A model generated the notes under the pieces. The model saw nothing but the letters and a program-made list of their open reading frames with translations, had not been told where the DNA came from and ran no database searches. The translations under genes were made by a program, and so were the position numbers. From Ornithinibacillus californiensis (GTDB lineage Bacteria > Bacillota > Bacilli > Bacillales > Amphibacillaceae), in assembly GCF_001038485.1 (NCBI RefSeq), contig NZ_LDUE01000012.1:1-64000 (forward strand): a stretch of DNA of 64,000 nt, read 5' to 3'. Numbering within the stretch: the first letter of the stretch is position 1; each line of letters begins with the position of its first letter. Below, in pieces: positions 31,481 through 43,900 of this stretch.

Positions 31481-31509
31481 ATTATATAGAATATGACCGT
31501 CTAGTGCAA
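31481..31509 (-). promoter_or_regulatory. S10 operon promoter
   Basis: Minus strand: -35 TTGCAC (31504-31509), 17-bp spacer, -10 TATAAT (31481-31486). Between this promoter and the repeat at 31735 (31510-31734) I see only AT-rich sequence. Confidence 0.8.
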
Positions 31510-31734
31510 CCCTTTTTTTAAAGAAATACTAATCTGTTGCACAACTATGTATTATACTTACTATTCTCAGTGATTGCAAGGTTTCTAGAGAGTTTTTTTA
31601 TTGGGAAAGTCTGGGGAGTTTATTGATAAATTTATCAAACTACTATCAATTTTTCAGTTTCTAAGATAGCAAGAGATAAAGCAGGAAAATCACAGTAAAT
31701 TATTCCTAGAATTTCAGATGTTCTTGACAATCAA

Positions 31735-31972
31735 AGGCTGGGACAAAAGTAATTCTATCCAAGGTAAATCCGAACATTATTGTTAGTGCACATAACTCGC
31801 CCCGGAAATATACTTCGCTTTCCGTGGGCGGCTGGTGAGCCTCCTCAGAGCTATCGCTCTTGCGGGGTCTCACCGAAGCCTATCCTCCCACAGGAGTCTC
31901 CGCATATTTCCGGGGCTAATATGGCGTTTGTTCGTTTTTACATCCCTTTGATTTAGTTATGTCCCAGTCTCT
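31735..31972 (+). repeat. dispersed hairpin repeat, copy 2 (class I, with outer inverted repeat)
   Basis: The core 31799-31916 (118 bp) has arms GCCCCGGAAATATAC / GCATATTTCCGGGGC with one A-C mismatch, and apical hairpin CAGAGCTATCGCTCTTG. The core is enclosed by a second inverted repeat about 60 bp further out: AGGCTGGGACAAAA at 31735-31748 and, reversed, AGACTGGGACATAA ending at about 31972. It lies between the tuf terminator and the S10 promoter. Confidence 0.9.
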
Positions 31973-31987
31973 CTTTACAAACAAAAA

Positions 31988-32013
31988 AACAGGTAACGAT
32001 TATCGTTACCTGT
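31988..32013 (-). terminator. terminator after tuf
   Basis: AACAGGTAACG / CGTTACCTGTT perfect 11-bp stem, 4-nt loop, followed on the minus strand by T7. Confidence 0.92.
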
Positions 32014-32030
32014 TTTTATTTCATTCGTTA

Positions 32031-33221
32031 TTACTTTTGGATAGATGATACAACACCAGATCCAACAGTACGTCCACCCTCACGGATAGAGAAACGAGTA
32101 CCTTCTTCAATAGCGATTGGAGAGATTAGTTCAACGACCATTTCGATGTTATCTCCAGGCATTACCATTTCTACGCCTTCTGGAAGATTAACAACTCCAG
32201 TTACATCAGTTGTACGGAAGTAGAACTGTGGGCGGTAGTTAGAGAAGAATGGAGTATGACGTCCACCTTCTTCTTTTGATAATACGTAAACTTCAGCTTT
32301 GAAGTTAGTGTGTGGAGTGATAGTACCTGGTTTAGCAAGTACTTGACCACGAGTGATATCTTCACGAGCAACCCCACGAAGTAGTGCACCAATGTTATCT
32401 CCAGCTTCTGCATAATCAAGAAGCTTACGGAACATTTCAACACCAGTTACTGTAGACTTGCTTGATTCTTCTGTAAGACCGATGATTTCAATTTCATCTC
32501 CAACTTTAACTTGGCCACGCTCAACACGACCAGTTGCAACTGTACCACGACCAGTGATAGAGAATACATCCTCAACTGGCATCATGAATGGTTTTTCAGT
32601 GTCACGTTCTGGAGTTGGTACATATTCATCAACAGCGTTCATTAGCTCAACGATTCTTTCTTCATAATCAGCATCGCCTTCTAGAGCTTTAAGAGCAGAA
32701 CCTTTGATTACTGGTACATCGTCACCAGGGAAGTCATATTCAGATAATAGATCACGAACTTCCATTTCAACTAGTTCTAATAGTTCTTCGTCATCAACCA
32801 TGTCAACTTTGTTTAAGAAAACAACGATTGTTGGAACACCTACGTTACGAGAAAGTAGGATGTGCTCACGAGTTTGAGGCATTGGGCCATCAGCAGCAGA
32901 TACTACTAGGATAGCTCCGTCCATTTGTGCAGCACCAGTGATCATGTTTTTAACATAGTCAGCGTGACCTGGGCAGTCAACGTGCGCATAGTGACGAGTT
33001 TCAGTTTCGTATTCTACGTGAGAAGTAGCGATTGTAATACCGCGTTCTCTTTCTTCTGGAGCACTATCAATTAGGTCATAACCCATTGCAGTACCTTTAC
33101 CAGATTTCTTAGCCATTACAGTTGTAATAGCAGCAGTTAAAGTAGTTTTACCATGGTCAACGTGTCCGATTGTACCAATGTTTACGTGACTCTTGGAGCG
33201 GTCAAATTTTTCTTTAGCCAT
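32031..33221 (-). CDS. tuf: elongation factor Tu
   Basis: A 396-residue GTPase that delivers aminoacyl-tRNA: G1 GHVDHGKT, G3 DCPGHADY, G4 NKVDM, then two beta-barrel domains ([28 protein letters not shown]). It is last gene of the str group, 121 bp behind fusA, and ends at a strong terminator. GGAGG precedes the ATG. Confidence 0.99.
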   Translation of the reverse strand: MAKEKFDRSKSHVNIGTIGHVDHGKTTLTAAITTVMAKKSGKGTAMGYDLIDSAPEERERGITIATSHVEYETETRHYAHVDCPGHADYVKNMITGAAQMDGAILVVSAADGPMPQTREHILLSRNVGVPTIVVFLNKVDMVDDEELLELVEMEVRDLLSEYDFPGDDVPVIKGSALKALEGDADYEERIVELMNAVDEYVPTPERDTEKPFMMPVEDVFSITGRGTVATGRVERGQVKVGDEIEIIGLTEESSKSTVTGVEMFRKLLDYAEAGDNIGALLRGVAREDITRGQVLAKPGTITPHTNFKAEVYVLSKEEGGRHTPFFSNYRPQFYFRTTDVTGVVNLPEGVEMVMPGDNIEMVVELISPIAIEEGTRFSIREGGRTVGSGVVSSIQK

Positions 33222-33269
33222 TTATATTTCCTCCTTTAATTAAATGAAATATTTTAAGTATATGTTGGA

Positions 33270-33302
33270 GCTAAGAAATAACGGCTTGTGCTATTTCTTA
33301 GC
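33270..33302 (-). other. perfect hairpin in the fusA-tuf spacer
   Basis: GCTAAGAAATA / TATTTCTTAGC, an 11-bp perfect stem with an 11-nt loop. No T-run follows, so it is not a classical terminator. It may be a processing or stability element allowing tuf mRNA to exceed fusA mRNA (inference). Confidence 0.5.
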
Positions 33303-33342
33303 CTACATTAAAAGTTATACTTGAGAATGAAGAAAAAATCAA

Positions 33343-35421
33343 TTATTCTCCAGCGTTTTTCTTAATAATTTCTTCAGATACACTCTTCGGTACTTCTTCA
33401 TAGTGATCGAAGTGCATTGTGTATTGTCCACGACCTTGCGTGTTAGAACGTAATGCAGTTGCATAACCAAACATTTCAGCAAGTGGTACGAACGCTTTAA
33501 CTACTTGTAGTTGTCCGCGTGCTTCCATACCTTCCATGCGTCCACGACGAGAAGTAATATCACCGATGATGTCACCCATGTATTCTTCCGGCATAACAAC
33601 TTCTACTCTCATCATTGGTTCAAGTAGAACTGGGTTACATTTATTCTTAGCAGCTTTAAGTGCCATAGATGCAGCGACTTTAAACGCCATTTCGTTTGAG
33701 TCAACATCATGGTAGCTACCGTCGAATAAAGCAGCTTTAACGTCGATTAGTGGATATCCAGCTAATACACCGTTTTCCATTGCTTCTCTAACACCTTGTT
33801 CTACAGCAGGGATGTATTCACGAGGAACTACCCCACCAACGATTTTGTTTTCAAATTCAAAGCCAGCGCCTTCTTCGTTTGGTTCAAATTTGATCCAAAC
33901 ATGACCGAATTGTCCACGTCCACCAGACTGACGTACGAATTTACCTTCGACTTCAGCAGCTTGACGGAATGTTTCACGGTATGCAACCTGAGGTGCACCT
34001 ACGTTAGCTTCAACTTTGAACTCACGTCTCATACGGTCAACAATGATGTCTAGGTGAAGTTCACCCATACCAGAGATAATTGTCTGACCAGTTTCTTGGT
34101 TCGTTTCAGTTCTGAAAGTTGGATCTTCTTCAGCAAGTTTACCTAAAGCGATACCCATCTTATCTTGGTCACCTTTAGTTTTTGGCTCGATAGCAACTGA
34201 GATAACCGGTTCTGGGAACTCCATAGATTCTAAGATGACAAGATTCTTTTCATCACATAAAGTATCACCAGTTGATGTATCTTTCAATCCTACTGCAGCT
34301 GCAATTTCCCCAGAATAAACTGTTGGAATCTCTTCACGAGAGTTTGCGTGCATTTGTAGAATACGTCCGACACGTTCACGTTTATCTTTAACAGAGTTAC
34401 GTACATATGAACCAGCATCAAGTGTTCCAGAGTATACACGGAAGAATGTTAGTTTACCAACAAACGGATCCGTCATTACTTTAAATGCTAATGCTGAGAA
34501 AGGCTCGTCATCAGAAGATTTACGAGTTACCTTTTCCTCTGAATCAGGAAGTGTACCTTCGATTGCTGGTACATCTGTTGGAGCTGGTAGGTAGTCAATA
34601 ACACCATCAAGCATTAATTGAACACCTTTGTTTTTAAACGCAGATCCACAGAATACTGGATAAAATTCTACAGATAATGTAGCGTTACGGATTGCCTTTT
34701 TAAGTTCTTCGTTGGAGATTTCTTCTCCTTCTAGATACTTCATCATCAGTTCTTCATCTAGTTCAGAAACTGATTCAACAAGGCTAGCACGTAATTCTTC
34801 TGCTTTACCTTTAAGTTCTTCCGGAATCTCAGTAGATTCAGCACGTGTACCTAAATCATCTGTATAGTGGTATGCTACCATGTCGATTAGGTCGATAATT
34901 CCAGTGAATTGATCTTCTGCACCGATTGGAAGTTGTACTGGGTGAGCGTTTGCTCCCAGACGTTCTTTTAACGTACCAACAGAGTATAGGAAGTCAGCAC
35001 CCGTTTTATCCATTTTGTTAATAAACACGATACGAGGAACACCGTACGTTGTAGCTTGACGCCATACTGTTTCTGTTTGAGGCTCAACACCAGATTGAGC
35101 ATCTAGAACTGTAACAGCTCCATCAAGTACACGTAGTGAACGTTCAACCTCAACAGTGAAGTCTACGTGTCCTGGTGTATCAATGATATTGATACGGTGA
35201 CCTTTCCATTGAGCAGTAGTTGCAGCAGAAGTGATTGTGATTCCGCGCTCTTGCTCTTGCTCCATCCAGTCCATTTGGGAAGCACCTTCATGTGTTTCAC
35301 CAATTTTGTGAATGCGTCCTGTATAGAAAAGAATACGCTCGGTCGTAGTGGTTTTACCTGCATCGATGTGTGCCATAATACCAATATTGCGCGTCTTTTC
35401 CAAGGAGAACTCTCTTGCCAT
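33343..35421 (-). CDS. fusA: elongation factor G
   Basis: A 692-residue translocase GTPase: G1 [14 protein letters not shown]3 DTPGHVDF, G4 NKMDKTGAD, and domains II-V including [13 protein letters not shown]. It lies behind rpsG with a short gap that holds a possible attenuator. Confidence 0.99.
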   Translation of the reverse strand: MAREFSLEKTRNIGIMAHIDAGKTTTTERILFYTGRIHKIGETHEGASQMDWMEQEQERGITITSAATTAQWKGHRINIIDTPGHVDFTVEVERSLRVLDGAVTVLDAQSGVEPQTETVWRQATTYGVPRIVFINKMDKTGADFLYSVGTLKERLGANAHPVQLPIGAEDQFTGIIDLIDMVAYHYTDDLGTRAESTEIPEELKGKAEELRASLVESVSELDEELMMKYLEGEEISNEELKKAIRNATLSVEFYPVFCGSAFKNKGVQLMLDGVIDYLPAPTDVPAIEGTLPDSEEKVTRKSSDDEPFSALAFKVMTDPFVGKLTFFRVYSGTLDAGSYVRNSVKDKRERVGRILQMHANSREEIPTVYSGEIAAAVGLKDTSTGDTLCDEKNLVILESMEFPEPVISVAIEPKTKGDQDKMGIALGKLAEEDPTFRTETNQETGQTIISGMGELHLDIIVDRMRREFKVEANVGAPQVAYRETFRQAAEVEGKFVRQSGGRGQFGHVWIKFEPNEEGAGFEFENKIVGGVVPREYIPAVEQGVREAMENGVLAGYPLIDVKAALFDGSYHDVDSNEMAFKVAASMALKAAKNKCNPVLLEPMMRVEVVMPEEYMGDIIGDITSRRGRMEGMEARGQLQVVKAFVPLAEMFGYATALRSNTQGRGQYTMHFDHYEEVPKSVSEEIIKKNAGE

Positions 35422-35484
35422 GTATTCTTCTCCTTCCTGTTAAAACCTTTAGTTTTTGTTTAAGTAAGCTTAAATAGTCTGGGT

Positions 35485-35517
35485 AAAAAAGACACATAAT
35501 GCTTAGCGGTCCTTTTT
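35485..35517 (-). terminator. possible attenuator between rpsG and fusA
   Basis: Minus strand AAAAAGGAC...GTGTCTTTTTT: an A/T-rich stem with a T6 end. It is weak and could reduce rather than stop transcription into fusA. Confidence 0.35.
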
Positions 35518-35544
35518 ATCCTCCTATTTAAACAAGTTCTATGA

Positions 35545-36015
35545 TTACCAACGGTAGTGAGCAAACGCTTTGTTTGCTTCTGCCATTTTGTGCATGTCTT
35601 CGCGTTTCTTAACAGAAGCACCTGTGTTGTTAGATGCGTCTAGAATTTCGTTAGCTAAACGTTCTTCCATTGTTTTCTCTCCGCGTAAGCGTGCATAGTT
35701 AACAATATAACGTAAACCTAAAGTTTGACGACGTTCTGGACGAACTTCAACTGGTACTTGGTAGTTAGAACCACCAACACGGCGTGCACGTACTTCAAGT
35801 ACAGGCATTACGTTTTTCATTGCTTGCTCAAATACTTCCATCGGATTTTGTCCGCTGCGTTGTTCTACTAGTTCAAAAGCGTTATAAAGAAGCTTTTGTG
35901 CTACACCGCGCTTACCATCAACCATAATTTGGTTGATTAAACGAGTTACTAGTTTTGAATTATAAAGTGGATCTGGCAAGACATCGCGCTTAGGTACTGG
36001 TCCTTTACGTGGCAT
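35545..36015 (-). CDS. rpsG: 30S ribosomal protein S7
   Basis: A 156-residue S7, head-assembly initiator ([41 protein letters not shown]). GGAGGGGG precedes the ATG. It is 41 bp behind rpsL. Confidence 0.98.
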   Translation of the reverse strand: MPRKGPVPKRDVLPDPLYNSKLVTRLINQIMVDGKRGVAQKLLYNAFELVEQRSGQNPMEVFEQAMKNVMPVLEVRARRVGGSNYQVPVEVRPERRQTLGLRYIVNYARLRGEKTMEERLANEILDASNNTGASVKKREDMHKMAEANKAFAHYRW

Positions 36016-36056
36016 ATGTCCCCCTCCTTTCCTGTATCTATGTTGACTACGTTAAA

Positions 36057-36476
36057 TTATTTTTTCTCTTTAGGGCGTTTCGTACCGTATTTAGAGCGAC
36101 CTTGCATACGACCGTCTACTCCAGCAGTATCAAGTGCACCACGAACGATGTGGTAACGTACCCCAGGTAAGTCTTTTACACGTCCACCACGGATTAAAAC
36201 TACACTGTGCTCCTGTAGGTTGTGACCAATACCAGGAATGTATGCAGTTACCTCCATGTTGTTTGATAAACGAACACGCGCATATTTACGTAACGCTGAG
36301 TTCGGCTTCTTAGGAGTTAGTGTACCAACACGAGTACATACACCACGTTTTTGTGGAGAGTTTTCGTTAGTCAAAGACTTTTTGAAGCTGTTGTACCCTT
36401 TGTTAAGTGCTGGTGAGTCAGATTTCTTTGGCTTACTTTCGCGTCCTTTGCGGACAAGTTGGTTAATTGTAGGCAT
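36057..36476 (-). CDS. rpsL: 30S ribosomal protein S12
   Basis: A 139-residue S12 of the decoding centre. Both lysines whose replacement gives streptomycin resistance are wild type ([11 protein letters not shown] and [13 protein letters not shown]). Its length matches the family. AGGGAGG precedes the ATG. Confidence 0.98.
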   Translation of the reverse strand: MPTINQLVRKGRESKPKKSDSPALNKGYNSFKKSLTNENSPQKRGVCTRVGTLTPKKPNSALRKYARVRLSNNMEVTAYIPGIGHNLQEHSVVLIRGGRVKDLPGVRYHIVRGALDTAGVDGRMQGRSKYGTKRPKEKK

Positions 36477-36570
36477 TTTGATGTCCTCCCTTCTGTTCCT
36501 TTATCACTAAGATTCTAGCTAGTTAACACCTATTTGTAAACCCACACATCCAGGCGGTTCATCTTTGGGC

Positions 36571-36602
36571 AAAAAACAAAGCTTTCGCAAAGTTCTCTTT
36601 GC
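36571..36602 (-). terminator. possible attenuator between L7Ae-like gene and rpsL
   Basis: Minus strand: CAAAG...CTTTG followed by T6 can form a terminator. The same CAAAG can instead pair as GCAAAG-AGAA-CTTTGC. It starts right at the stop of the upstream gene. Confidence 0.4.
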
Positions 36603-36607
36603 AAAAA

Positions 36608-36862
36608 CTATCTTTGCTTGATTGCAACAGTAGATGCGCCGACGTCTATTCCACATGCGGCTCCTAGCTTTTTCTTGGAGTCAACACGCTCGACTTCAAT
36701 GTCTAGCGTTTTAGCTAATTCTTCTACTTTTTGTGTAAAGAACCGATCAGCATCTTCGGCTATATATACTTTACACACTTGGCCATTTTTCATAGCCTTG
36801 ATTGTTTGCTTCACGCCAATTATCGTTTGTGATTTTACTTGGGTCACTTTTTCATAAGACAT
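36608..36862 (-). CDS. rplGB: L7Ae-family ribosomal protein (YbxF/RplGB type)
   Basis: An 84-residue L7Ae/L30e-fold protein that binds kink-turn RNA (IGVKQTIKAMKNGQVCKVYIAEDADR; GAACGIDVGAS). Relatives bind K-turns in riboswitches and the ribosome; the in vivo role is unclear. I use the ATG at 36862 (MSYEKVTQVKSQ) after TTGGAGG; a start at 36901 has no site. It lies between rpoC and rpsL, as in B. subtilis. Confidence 0.92.
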   Translation of the reverse strand: MSYEKVTQVKSQTIIGVKQTIKAMKNGQVCKVYIAEDADRFFTQKVEELAKTLDIEVERVDSKKKLGAACGIDVGASTVAIKQR

Positions 36863-37022
36863 TTGATATCCTCCAAAGCTACAAGTATAAATCAGAAGCA
36901 CCTTGAATATAGTATCATCCTAGAATTTTAATGTCAACTAGAAATGAAATATTTTTTTGGTGATTCCTTATATTTTTTTTAGATTTGATAGACTCCAAAA
37001 GATTCAACTTCTGGCCATGCCC

Positions 37023-37204
37023 GTGGCTAGAATACACTTCGCTTTCCGCGGGCGGCTGGTGAGCCAGGCTGCTACTTGAATTAACTTCTTTGCAGCCTTG
37101 CACCGAGGAAGCATACTGCGTAGCGATACTTGCAGACGCAGGTGCATTCTCGGGGTCTCACCCAGGCCTATCCTCCCGCAGGAGTCTCCGTGTATTCTAG
37201 CCAC
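37023..37204 (+). repeat. dispersed hairpin repeat, copy 3 (class II)
   Basis: A 182-bp element with perfect 15-bp arms GTGGCTAGAATACAC / GTGTATTCTAGCCAC. It shares GGGCGGCTGGTGAGCC, GGGGTCTCACC and GGAGTCTCCGT with the short copies, but the apical hairpin is replaced by a longer cassette. That cassette holds GCCTTGCACCGAGGAAGC and GCAGACGCAGGTGCAT, which pair as TGCACC/GGTGCA around TGCGT/ACGCA. It lies between rpoC and the L7Ae-like gene. Confidence 0.92.
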
Positions 37205-37273
37205 TCAGAGCAATGCCTATCAAATCAAATTAAATATCTTCTCTTTATAGTTAGAGAAACAGACAGAAACAAT

Positions 37274-40200
37274 TTACTGAACTGGTTGTTCTACTTCTTC
37301 AACTACTTCTTCTTGTTCTGTTGCTGGTAGTTGTATTTTGCGGTAGCGTTGCATTCCTGTTCCTGCTGGTACTAGTTTACCGATTATTACGTTTTCTTTT
37401 AGGCCTAGTAGTTCGTCTCGTTTTCCTTTGATTGCTGCATCGGTAAGAACTCTTGTGGTTTCTTGGAATGATGCTGCTGATAGGAATGAGTCTGTTTCTA
37501 GGGAAGCTTTTGTAATACCTAAAAGTACTGGTCTACCTACTGCAGGTTGGTTGCCATCTGCAAGTACTTTTCGGTTAGCTTCTTTGAATTGGTGTAGTTC
37601 TAGTAATGATCCTGGTAATACTTCTGTATCACCTGCATCTAGTACGCGAACTTTACGTAGCATTTGGCGAACCATAACTTCTACGTGTTTGTCACCAATT
37701 TCTACCCCTTGCATACGGTAAACGCGTTGTACTTCACGTAACAAGTAATCTTGAACGCCAGCAACACCTTGAACACGGATTAGTTCCTTAGGATCCACAG
37801 AACCTTCTGTTAGTTCTTGACCAGCGATAACTGCGTCTCCAACGGAAACTTTCATTCGTGCATTGTATGGTACAGCATAAGAGCGTTGCTCCACATCACC
37901 TTGGATAACAATTTCTTGTTTATCCTTAACTTCGTGAATTTCAAGTACAGTACCGTGTATTTCACTGATGATGGCTTGACCTTTAGGGTTACGAGCCTCA
38001 AATAATTCTTGGATACGTGGTAAACCTTGCGTGATATCGTCTCCGGCTACCCCACCAGTGTGGAATGTACGCATCGTTAACTGTGTTCCTGGCTCACCGA
38101 TAGATTGAGCAGCGATAATTCCTACCGCTTCCCCAACTTCAACTTCTGATCCAGTAGCTAAGTTGCGGCCGTAACATTTTTTACAAACACCATGCTTCGT
38201 ATTACATGTAAATACGGTGCGAATGGTTACTGTCTCAATATTACCTTCCACAATTTGTTTCGCCTGATCTTCAGAGATTACCTCATCGAATCCAACAATC
38301 ACGTCATTTGTTTCTGGGTGTACTACCTCTTCGAACGCCGTACGACCTACTAAGCGGTCAAATAACGGTTCAATTACTTCGTTACCATCTACTAATGCTG
38401 ATATTGGTAATCCGCGGTCAGTTCCACAGTCTGTTTCGCGGACAATTACATCCTGGGCTACGTCAACAAGACGACGAGTTAAGTAACCTGAGTCAGCAGT
38501 TTTCAGTGCTGTATCCGCAAGACCTTTACGTGCACCGTGCGTAGAGATAAAGTACTCAAGTACGGTTAATCCTTCACGGAAACTTGATTTAATTGGTAAC
38601 TCAATGATACGTCCAGCTGGGTTGGCCATTAGACCACGCATACCTGCTAACTGTGTGAAGTTAGATGCGTTACCACGGGCTCCAGAGTCACTCATCATAA
38701 AGATAGGGTTACGGTTATCAAGAGATTCCATTAGAAGGCTTTGGATATTATCCTTCGCAGCCGTCCAAATCGCAATGACACGGTCATAGCGTTCTTCTTC
38801 GGTAATTAAACCACGGCGGAATTGTTTTAATACATTATCTACTTTTTTCTGTGCTTCGATAAGTATTTCTTCTTTTTCTGGTAATACTACGATATCCGAG
38901 ATACCTACAGTCATACCAGCAGTTGTTGACATCGTAAATCCAAGATCCTTCATACGGTCAAGCATTTTTGATGTTTCCGTAATCTTAAATCGTTTAAATA
39001 CTTCTGCGATAATATCACCTAAGAAACCTTTTCTAAACGGCTTAACAAGATCACGTTTCTTGATTTCCTCTTTGATATTCGTTCCTTTTGGTACAAAGTA
39101 CTCTTCTGGAGTACGTACCTCTAAATTCATCGTTGTCGGCTCGTTAATATATGGGAACGAATCCGGAAGAATTTCATTAAAGATCAATTTGCCTACAGTT
39201 GTAAGTAAAAGTTGGTTGTTTTGTTCTTCTGTGAATGTTTTATTGTTTAGGCTAGAAGCTTGAACTCCAACACGAGTATGCAAATGAACATAACCATTTT
39301 GATACGCGATTCTAGCTTCATCCACACCTGTAAATACAGTACCTTCTCCAATCGCACCTTCACGTTCTAATGTTAGATAGTAGTTACCTAATACCATATC
39401 CTGAGACGGCGTAACAACTGGTTTTCCATCCTTTGGATTTAGAATGTTTTGTGCAGCTAACATTAGAAGACGAGCTTCTGCTTGTGCTTCTGCTGAAAGT
39501 GGTACGTGAACAGCCATTTGGTCACCATCAAAGTCTGCGTTATAAGCAGTACATACTAATGGGTGCAGACGGATCGCACGACCTTCTACTAGTGTTGGTT
39601 CAAATGCTTGGATACCAAGTCTGTGAAGTGTAGGGGCACGGTTAAGTAATACCGGATGCTCCTTAATTACATCTTCTAGAACTCCCCAAACATCAGGGTG
39701 AACACGTTCGATTTTACGTTTTGCAGATTTAATATTATGAGCAATTCCTCGCTCAACAAGTTCTTTCATAATGAATGGCTTGAACAATTCTAAAGCCATT
39801 TCTTTCGGTAAACCACATTGGTACATTTTCAAGTTAGGTCCTACGACAATAACCGAACGTCCAGAGTAGTCTACACGCTTACCTAGTAAGTTCTGACGGA
39901 AACGACCTTGCTTCCCTTTCAACATATGAGAAAGAGATTTTAATGGACGGTTCCCTGGCCCAGTAACTGGACGGCCACGACGACCATTATCGATTAGAGC
40001 ATCTACAGCTTCTTGTAGCATACGTTTTTCGTTTTGCACAATAATGCTAGGTGCGCCTAAATCTAATAATCTTTTCAGACGGTTGTTACGGTTAATAACA
40101 CGGCGATACAAATCGTTTAAGTCAGAAGTAGCAAAACGTCCACCGTCTAACTGAACCATTGGTCTGATTTCAGGTGGGATAACTGGTAGAACATCTAAGA

Positions 40201-40879
40201 TCATCCAAGACGTTTCATTACCGGAGTTACGGAATGCTTCTAGTACTTCTAAACGCTTAATCGCTCTTGTTCTACGTTGACCTTGAGCTGTTTTTAACTC
40301 TTCTTTTAACGCATCTACTTCTTTATCTAAATCAATATCCTGAAGAAGTTTGCGAATAGCTTCAGCACCCATTTGCGCTTTAAACGTATTACCGTATTTC
40401 TCGTAATAGGCACGGAATTCTTTTTCAGAAAGTAATTGCTTCTTCTCTAAAGGGGTATTTCCTGGTTCTGTTACGATATAAGCAGCGAAATAAATAACTT
40501 CCTCTAAAGCTCGTGGAGACATATCTAACACTAATCCCATACGGCTTGGAATTCCTTTGAAATACCAGATGTGTGAAACTGGTGCAGCCAATTCAATATG
40601 GCCCATACGTTCACGACGCACTTTAGATTTTGTTACCTCAACGCCACAACGGTCACATACAACACCTTTGTAACGTACTCGCTTATATTTTCCACAATGA
40701 CATTCCCAGTCTTTTTGTGGTCCAAAAATACGCTCACAGAATAAACCATCTTTTTCAGGCTTAAGTGTACGATAATTGATCGTTTCTGGTTTTTTAACCT
40801 CGCCATATGACCATGAACGAATTTTTTCAGGTGAAGCTAAACCAATCTTCATAAATTCAAAATTGTTTACATCTAACAA
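37274..40879 (-). CDS. rpoC: RNA polymerase beta-prime subunit
   Basis: A 1201-residue beta-prime. Zinc ribbon [19 protein letters not shown], catalytic [12 protein letters not shown], trigger loop region [18 protein letters not shown] and a second zinc site ([13 protein letters not shown]) are present. The start is TTG after GGGAGG, giving [13 protein letters not shown]. The C-terminal tail is rich in Glu and Val ([12 protein letters not shown]). It is 90 bp behind rpoB. Confidence 0.99.
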   Translation of the reverse strand: MLDVNNFEFMKIGLASPEKIRSWSYGEVKKPETINYRTLKPEKDGLFCERIFGPQKDWECHCGKYKRVRYKGVVCDRCGVEVTKSKVRRERMGHIELAAPVSHIWYFKGIPSRMGLVLDMSPRALEEVIYFAAYIVTEPGNTPLEKKQLLSEKEFRAYYEKYGNTFKAQMGAEAIRKLLQDIDLDKEVDALKEELKTAQGQRRTRAIKRLEVLEAFRNSGNETSWMILDVLPVIPPEIRPMVQLDGGRFATSDLNDLYRRVINRNNRLKRLLDLGAPSIIVQNEKRMLQEAVDALIDNGRRGRPVTGPGNRPLKSLSHMLKGKQGRFRQNLLGKRVDYSGRSVIVVGPNLKMYQCGLPKEMALELFKPFIMKELVERGIAHNIKSAKRKIERVHPDVWGVLEDVIKEHPVLLNRAPTLHRLGIQAFEPTLVEGRAIRLHPLVCTAYNADFDGDQMAVHVPLSAEAQAEARLLMLAAQNILNPKDGKPVVTPSQDMVLGNYYLTLEREGAIGEGTVFTGVDEARIAYQNGYVHLHTRVGVQASSLNNKTFTEEQNNQLLLTTVGKLIFNEILPDSFPYINEPTTMNLEVRTPEEYFVPKGTNIKEEIKKRDLVKPFRKGFLGDIIAEVFKRFKITETSKMLDRMKDLGFTMSTTAGMTVGISDIVVLPEKEEILIEAQKKVDNVLKQFRRGLITEEERYDRVIAIWTAAKDNIQSLLMESLDNRNPIFMMSDSGARGNASNFTQLAGMRGLMANPAGRIIELPIKSSFREGLTVLEYFISTHGARKGLADTALKTADSGYLTRRLVDVAQDVIVRETDCGTDRGLPISALVDGNEVIEPLFDRLVGRTAFEEVVHPETNDVIVGFDEVISEDQAKQIVEGNIETVTIRTVFTCNTKHGVCKKCYGRNLATGSEVEVGEAVGIIAAQSIGEPGTQLTMRTFHTGGVAGDDITQGLPRIQELFEARNPKGQAIISEIHGTVLEIHEVKDKQEIVIQGDVEQRSYAVPYNARMKVSVGDAVIAGQELTEGSVDPKELIRVQGVAGVQDYLLREVQRVYRMQGVEIGDKHVEVMVRQMLRKVRVLDAGDTEVLPGSLLELHQFKEANRKVLADGNQPAVGRPVLLGITKASLETDSFLSAASFQETTRVLTDAAIKGKRDELLGLKENVIIGKLVPAGTGMQRYRKIQLPATEQEEVVEEVEQPVQ

Positions 40880-40969
40880 GGGTATACCTCCCTTTTTAAT
40901 GTCCGATTTCCATTGGATTTCTTACGAATAGTTATGGGGGAACGACAAATAGTCAATTCCCCACCAACA

Positions 40970-43900
40970 TTAATTTTCTTCTACCTCTAAATTAAGCTTA
41001 CTCGCTGCTTGCGTTTCTTCTTCTTCTAAGTCACGCATTTCTATTTCTGATTCATCGCCAGCTAAAATTTTCACATCTAAGCCAAGACTTTGTAATTCTT
41101 TGATAAGAACTTTAAATGATTCAGGCACGCCAGGCTCTGGAACATTGTCACCTTTAACGATTGCCTCATACGTCTTCACACGTCCTACAACATCATCCGA
41201 CTTAACAGTTAGAATCTCTTGTAGCGTATAAGCCGCACCATATGCTTCAAGTGCCCAAACTTCCATCTCACCGAAACGCTGTCCACCAAACTGAGCTTTA
41301 CCACCCAGTGGTTGCTGTGTAACTAGTGAGTAAGGACCAGTTGAACGAGCATGTAATTTATCATCAACCATGTGTGCAAGTTTAATCATATACATGACAC
41401 CTACAGATACACGGTTATCAAATGGTGTTCCTGTTCTTCCGTCGTAAAGGATAGTTTTCGCATCACGCGGCATACCAGCTTCTTCTAATGTATCCCAAAC
41501 GTCTTGTTCTGTCGCTCCGTCAAATACAGGAGAAGCAACATGGATACCTAGCTGTCTAGCGGCCATACCTAGGTGCAATTCAAACACCTGTCCGATGTTC
41601 ATACGTGATGGTACCCCTAATGGGTTAAGCATGATATCAACTGGTGTTCCATCCGGTAAGTAAGGCATATCCTCTTCCGGTAATATACGGGAGATAACCC
41701 CTTTGTTACCATGACGACCAGCCATCTTATCTCCTTCATGAATTTTACGCTTTTGTACGATGTACACACGTACTAATTCATTAACACCAGGAGGTAATTC
41801 ATCACCATCTTCACGATTAAAGACTTTTACATCTAATACAATACCGCCGGCACCATGTGGTACACGTAGTGATGTATCACGAACTTCACGAGCTTTTTCA
41901 CCGAAGATTGCATGTAATAGACGCTCTTCCGCAGATAGTTCAGTAACCCCTTTTGGTGTCACTTTACCTACTAGAATATCGCCATCAGTTACTTCCGCAC
42001 CGATGCGAATGATTCCTTGTTCGTTAAGGTTTTTCAGTGCTTCTTCACCTACGTTAGGAATATCTCTTGTGATTTCCTCTGGTCCTAGCTTCGTATCACG
42101 CGCTTCTGATTCATACTCTTCAATATGAATAGAAGTGTAAACATCATCTTTGACCAGACGCTCACTCATGATGATTGCATCCTCGTAGTTGTAACCTTCC
42201 CATGTCATGAATGCTACTAAAACGTTCTGTCCTAGAGCAAGTTCACCTAACTCCATGGAAGGACCATCTGCAAGTACTTCTCCTTTGACCACGCGGTCTC
42301 CTTCGCTCACAATTGGGCGTTGGTTAATACAAGTACCTTGGTTAGAACGAATAAACTTCTGAACCTTGTAGCGATCAAGGTCGCCTTTTACTTCTTTACC
42401 ATCAACCTCAGAAACTCTGCGAACTAATACTTCTTTAGCTTCAACTCGCTCTACGATTCCATCATGTCTACAGATTACCGCAGCACCAGAGTCTTTACCT
42501 GATACATATTCCATTCCAGTACCAACAAGTGGTGCTTGAGGTTTTAATAACGGAACTGCTTGACGTTGCATGTTCGCTCCCATTAGTGCACGGTTGGAGT
42601 CATCGTTTTCTAAGAAAGGAATACACGCCGTCGCAGCAGATACAACCTGCTTAGGTGAAACGTCCATGTAGTCAATTTTCTCACGAGGAACAACGGTGTT
42701 TTCACCGCGGAAACGGGCAACAACTTCGTCTTCAGCAAATGTCATGTCATCATTCAATCTAGAGTTCGCCTGTGCAGTTACATAATTATCCTCTTCATCA
42801 GCAGTTAAGTAGTCAATCTGTTGGGTTACCTTACCAGTATCTGGGTCGACACGACGATACGGTGTTTCAATAAACCCAAACTTATTAACTTTAGCATAAG
42901 ATGATAGGGAGTTGATTAATCCAATATTCGGTCCCTCAGGTGTCTCGATCGGACACATACGACCATAGTGTGAATAGTGAACGTCACGCACTTCGAAACC
43001 AGCACGTTCACGAGTTAATCCACCAGGTCCTAAAGCTGATAGACGACGCTTGTGTGTCAATTCAGCTAACGGGTTGGTCTGATCCATAAACTGAGATAAT
43101 TGAGAACTACCAAAGAATTCTTTGATAGATGCAATTACAGGACGAATATTAATTAGTTGTTGTGGCGTAACGCTAGATGTATCTTGAATAGACATACGCT
43201 CACGTACAACACGCTCCATACGGGATAAACCAATTCGGAATTGGTTTTGTAATAATTCACCAACAGAACGCAATCTACGATTACCTAAGTGGTCGATATC
43301 ATCTGTATCGCCTACTCGGTGAAGTAGATTAAAGAAGTAACTAATAGATGCTAGAATATCTGCAGGTGTAATATGTTTTACACTCGTCTCGATATTGGCA
43401 TTACCAATTACATTTAAGACTCTTTCTCCACTTGGATCAGTTGGGTCTACAATCTTAATCGACTGTATACGAATCGGATCCTCTAAAACACCATCATGAG
43501 GCTCAAGGATTTTCTCACCAAGTACTGCCTCACTTTCTTCTATATAAGGAATAATCTTATCTAGTAATCGACGTTCTACCTTATCGCCCGCCTCTGCTAG
43601 AACCTCACCTGTATTCATATCAACAATCGGTTCAGCCAACACTTGGTTGAATAAACGATTTTTCAAATGAAGTTTCTTGTTAATCTTATAGCGACCAACA
43701 TGAGCAAGATCATAGCGTTTCGGATCGAAGAAACGTGAGATTAATAAACTCTTCGCATTATCTACAGTAGGTGGTTCACCTGGACGCAAACGTTCATAGA
43801 TCTCTAGTAACGCTTTTTCAGTCGATTCGGTATTGTCTTTTTCTAACGTATTTATGAGATATTCATTTTCTCCAATTAAATCAATAATTTCTTGATCAGT

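Noticed and set aside
33270-33302. fusA-tuf hairpin as a terminator
   Set aside because: There is no T-run on the minus strand and tuf must be expressed at high level, so I list it only as a structured element.
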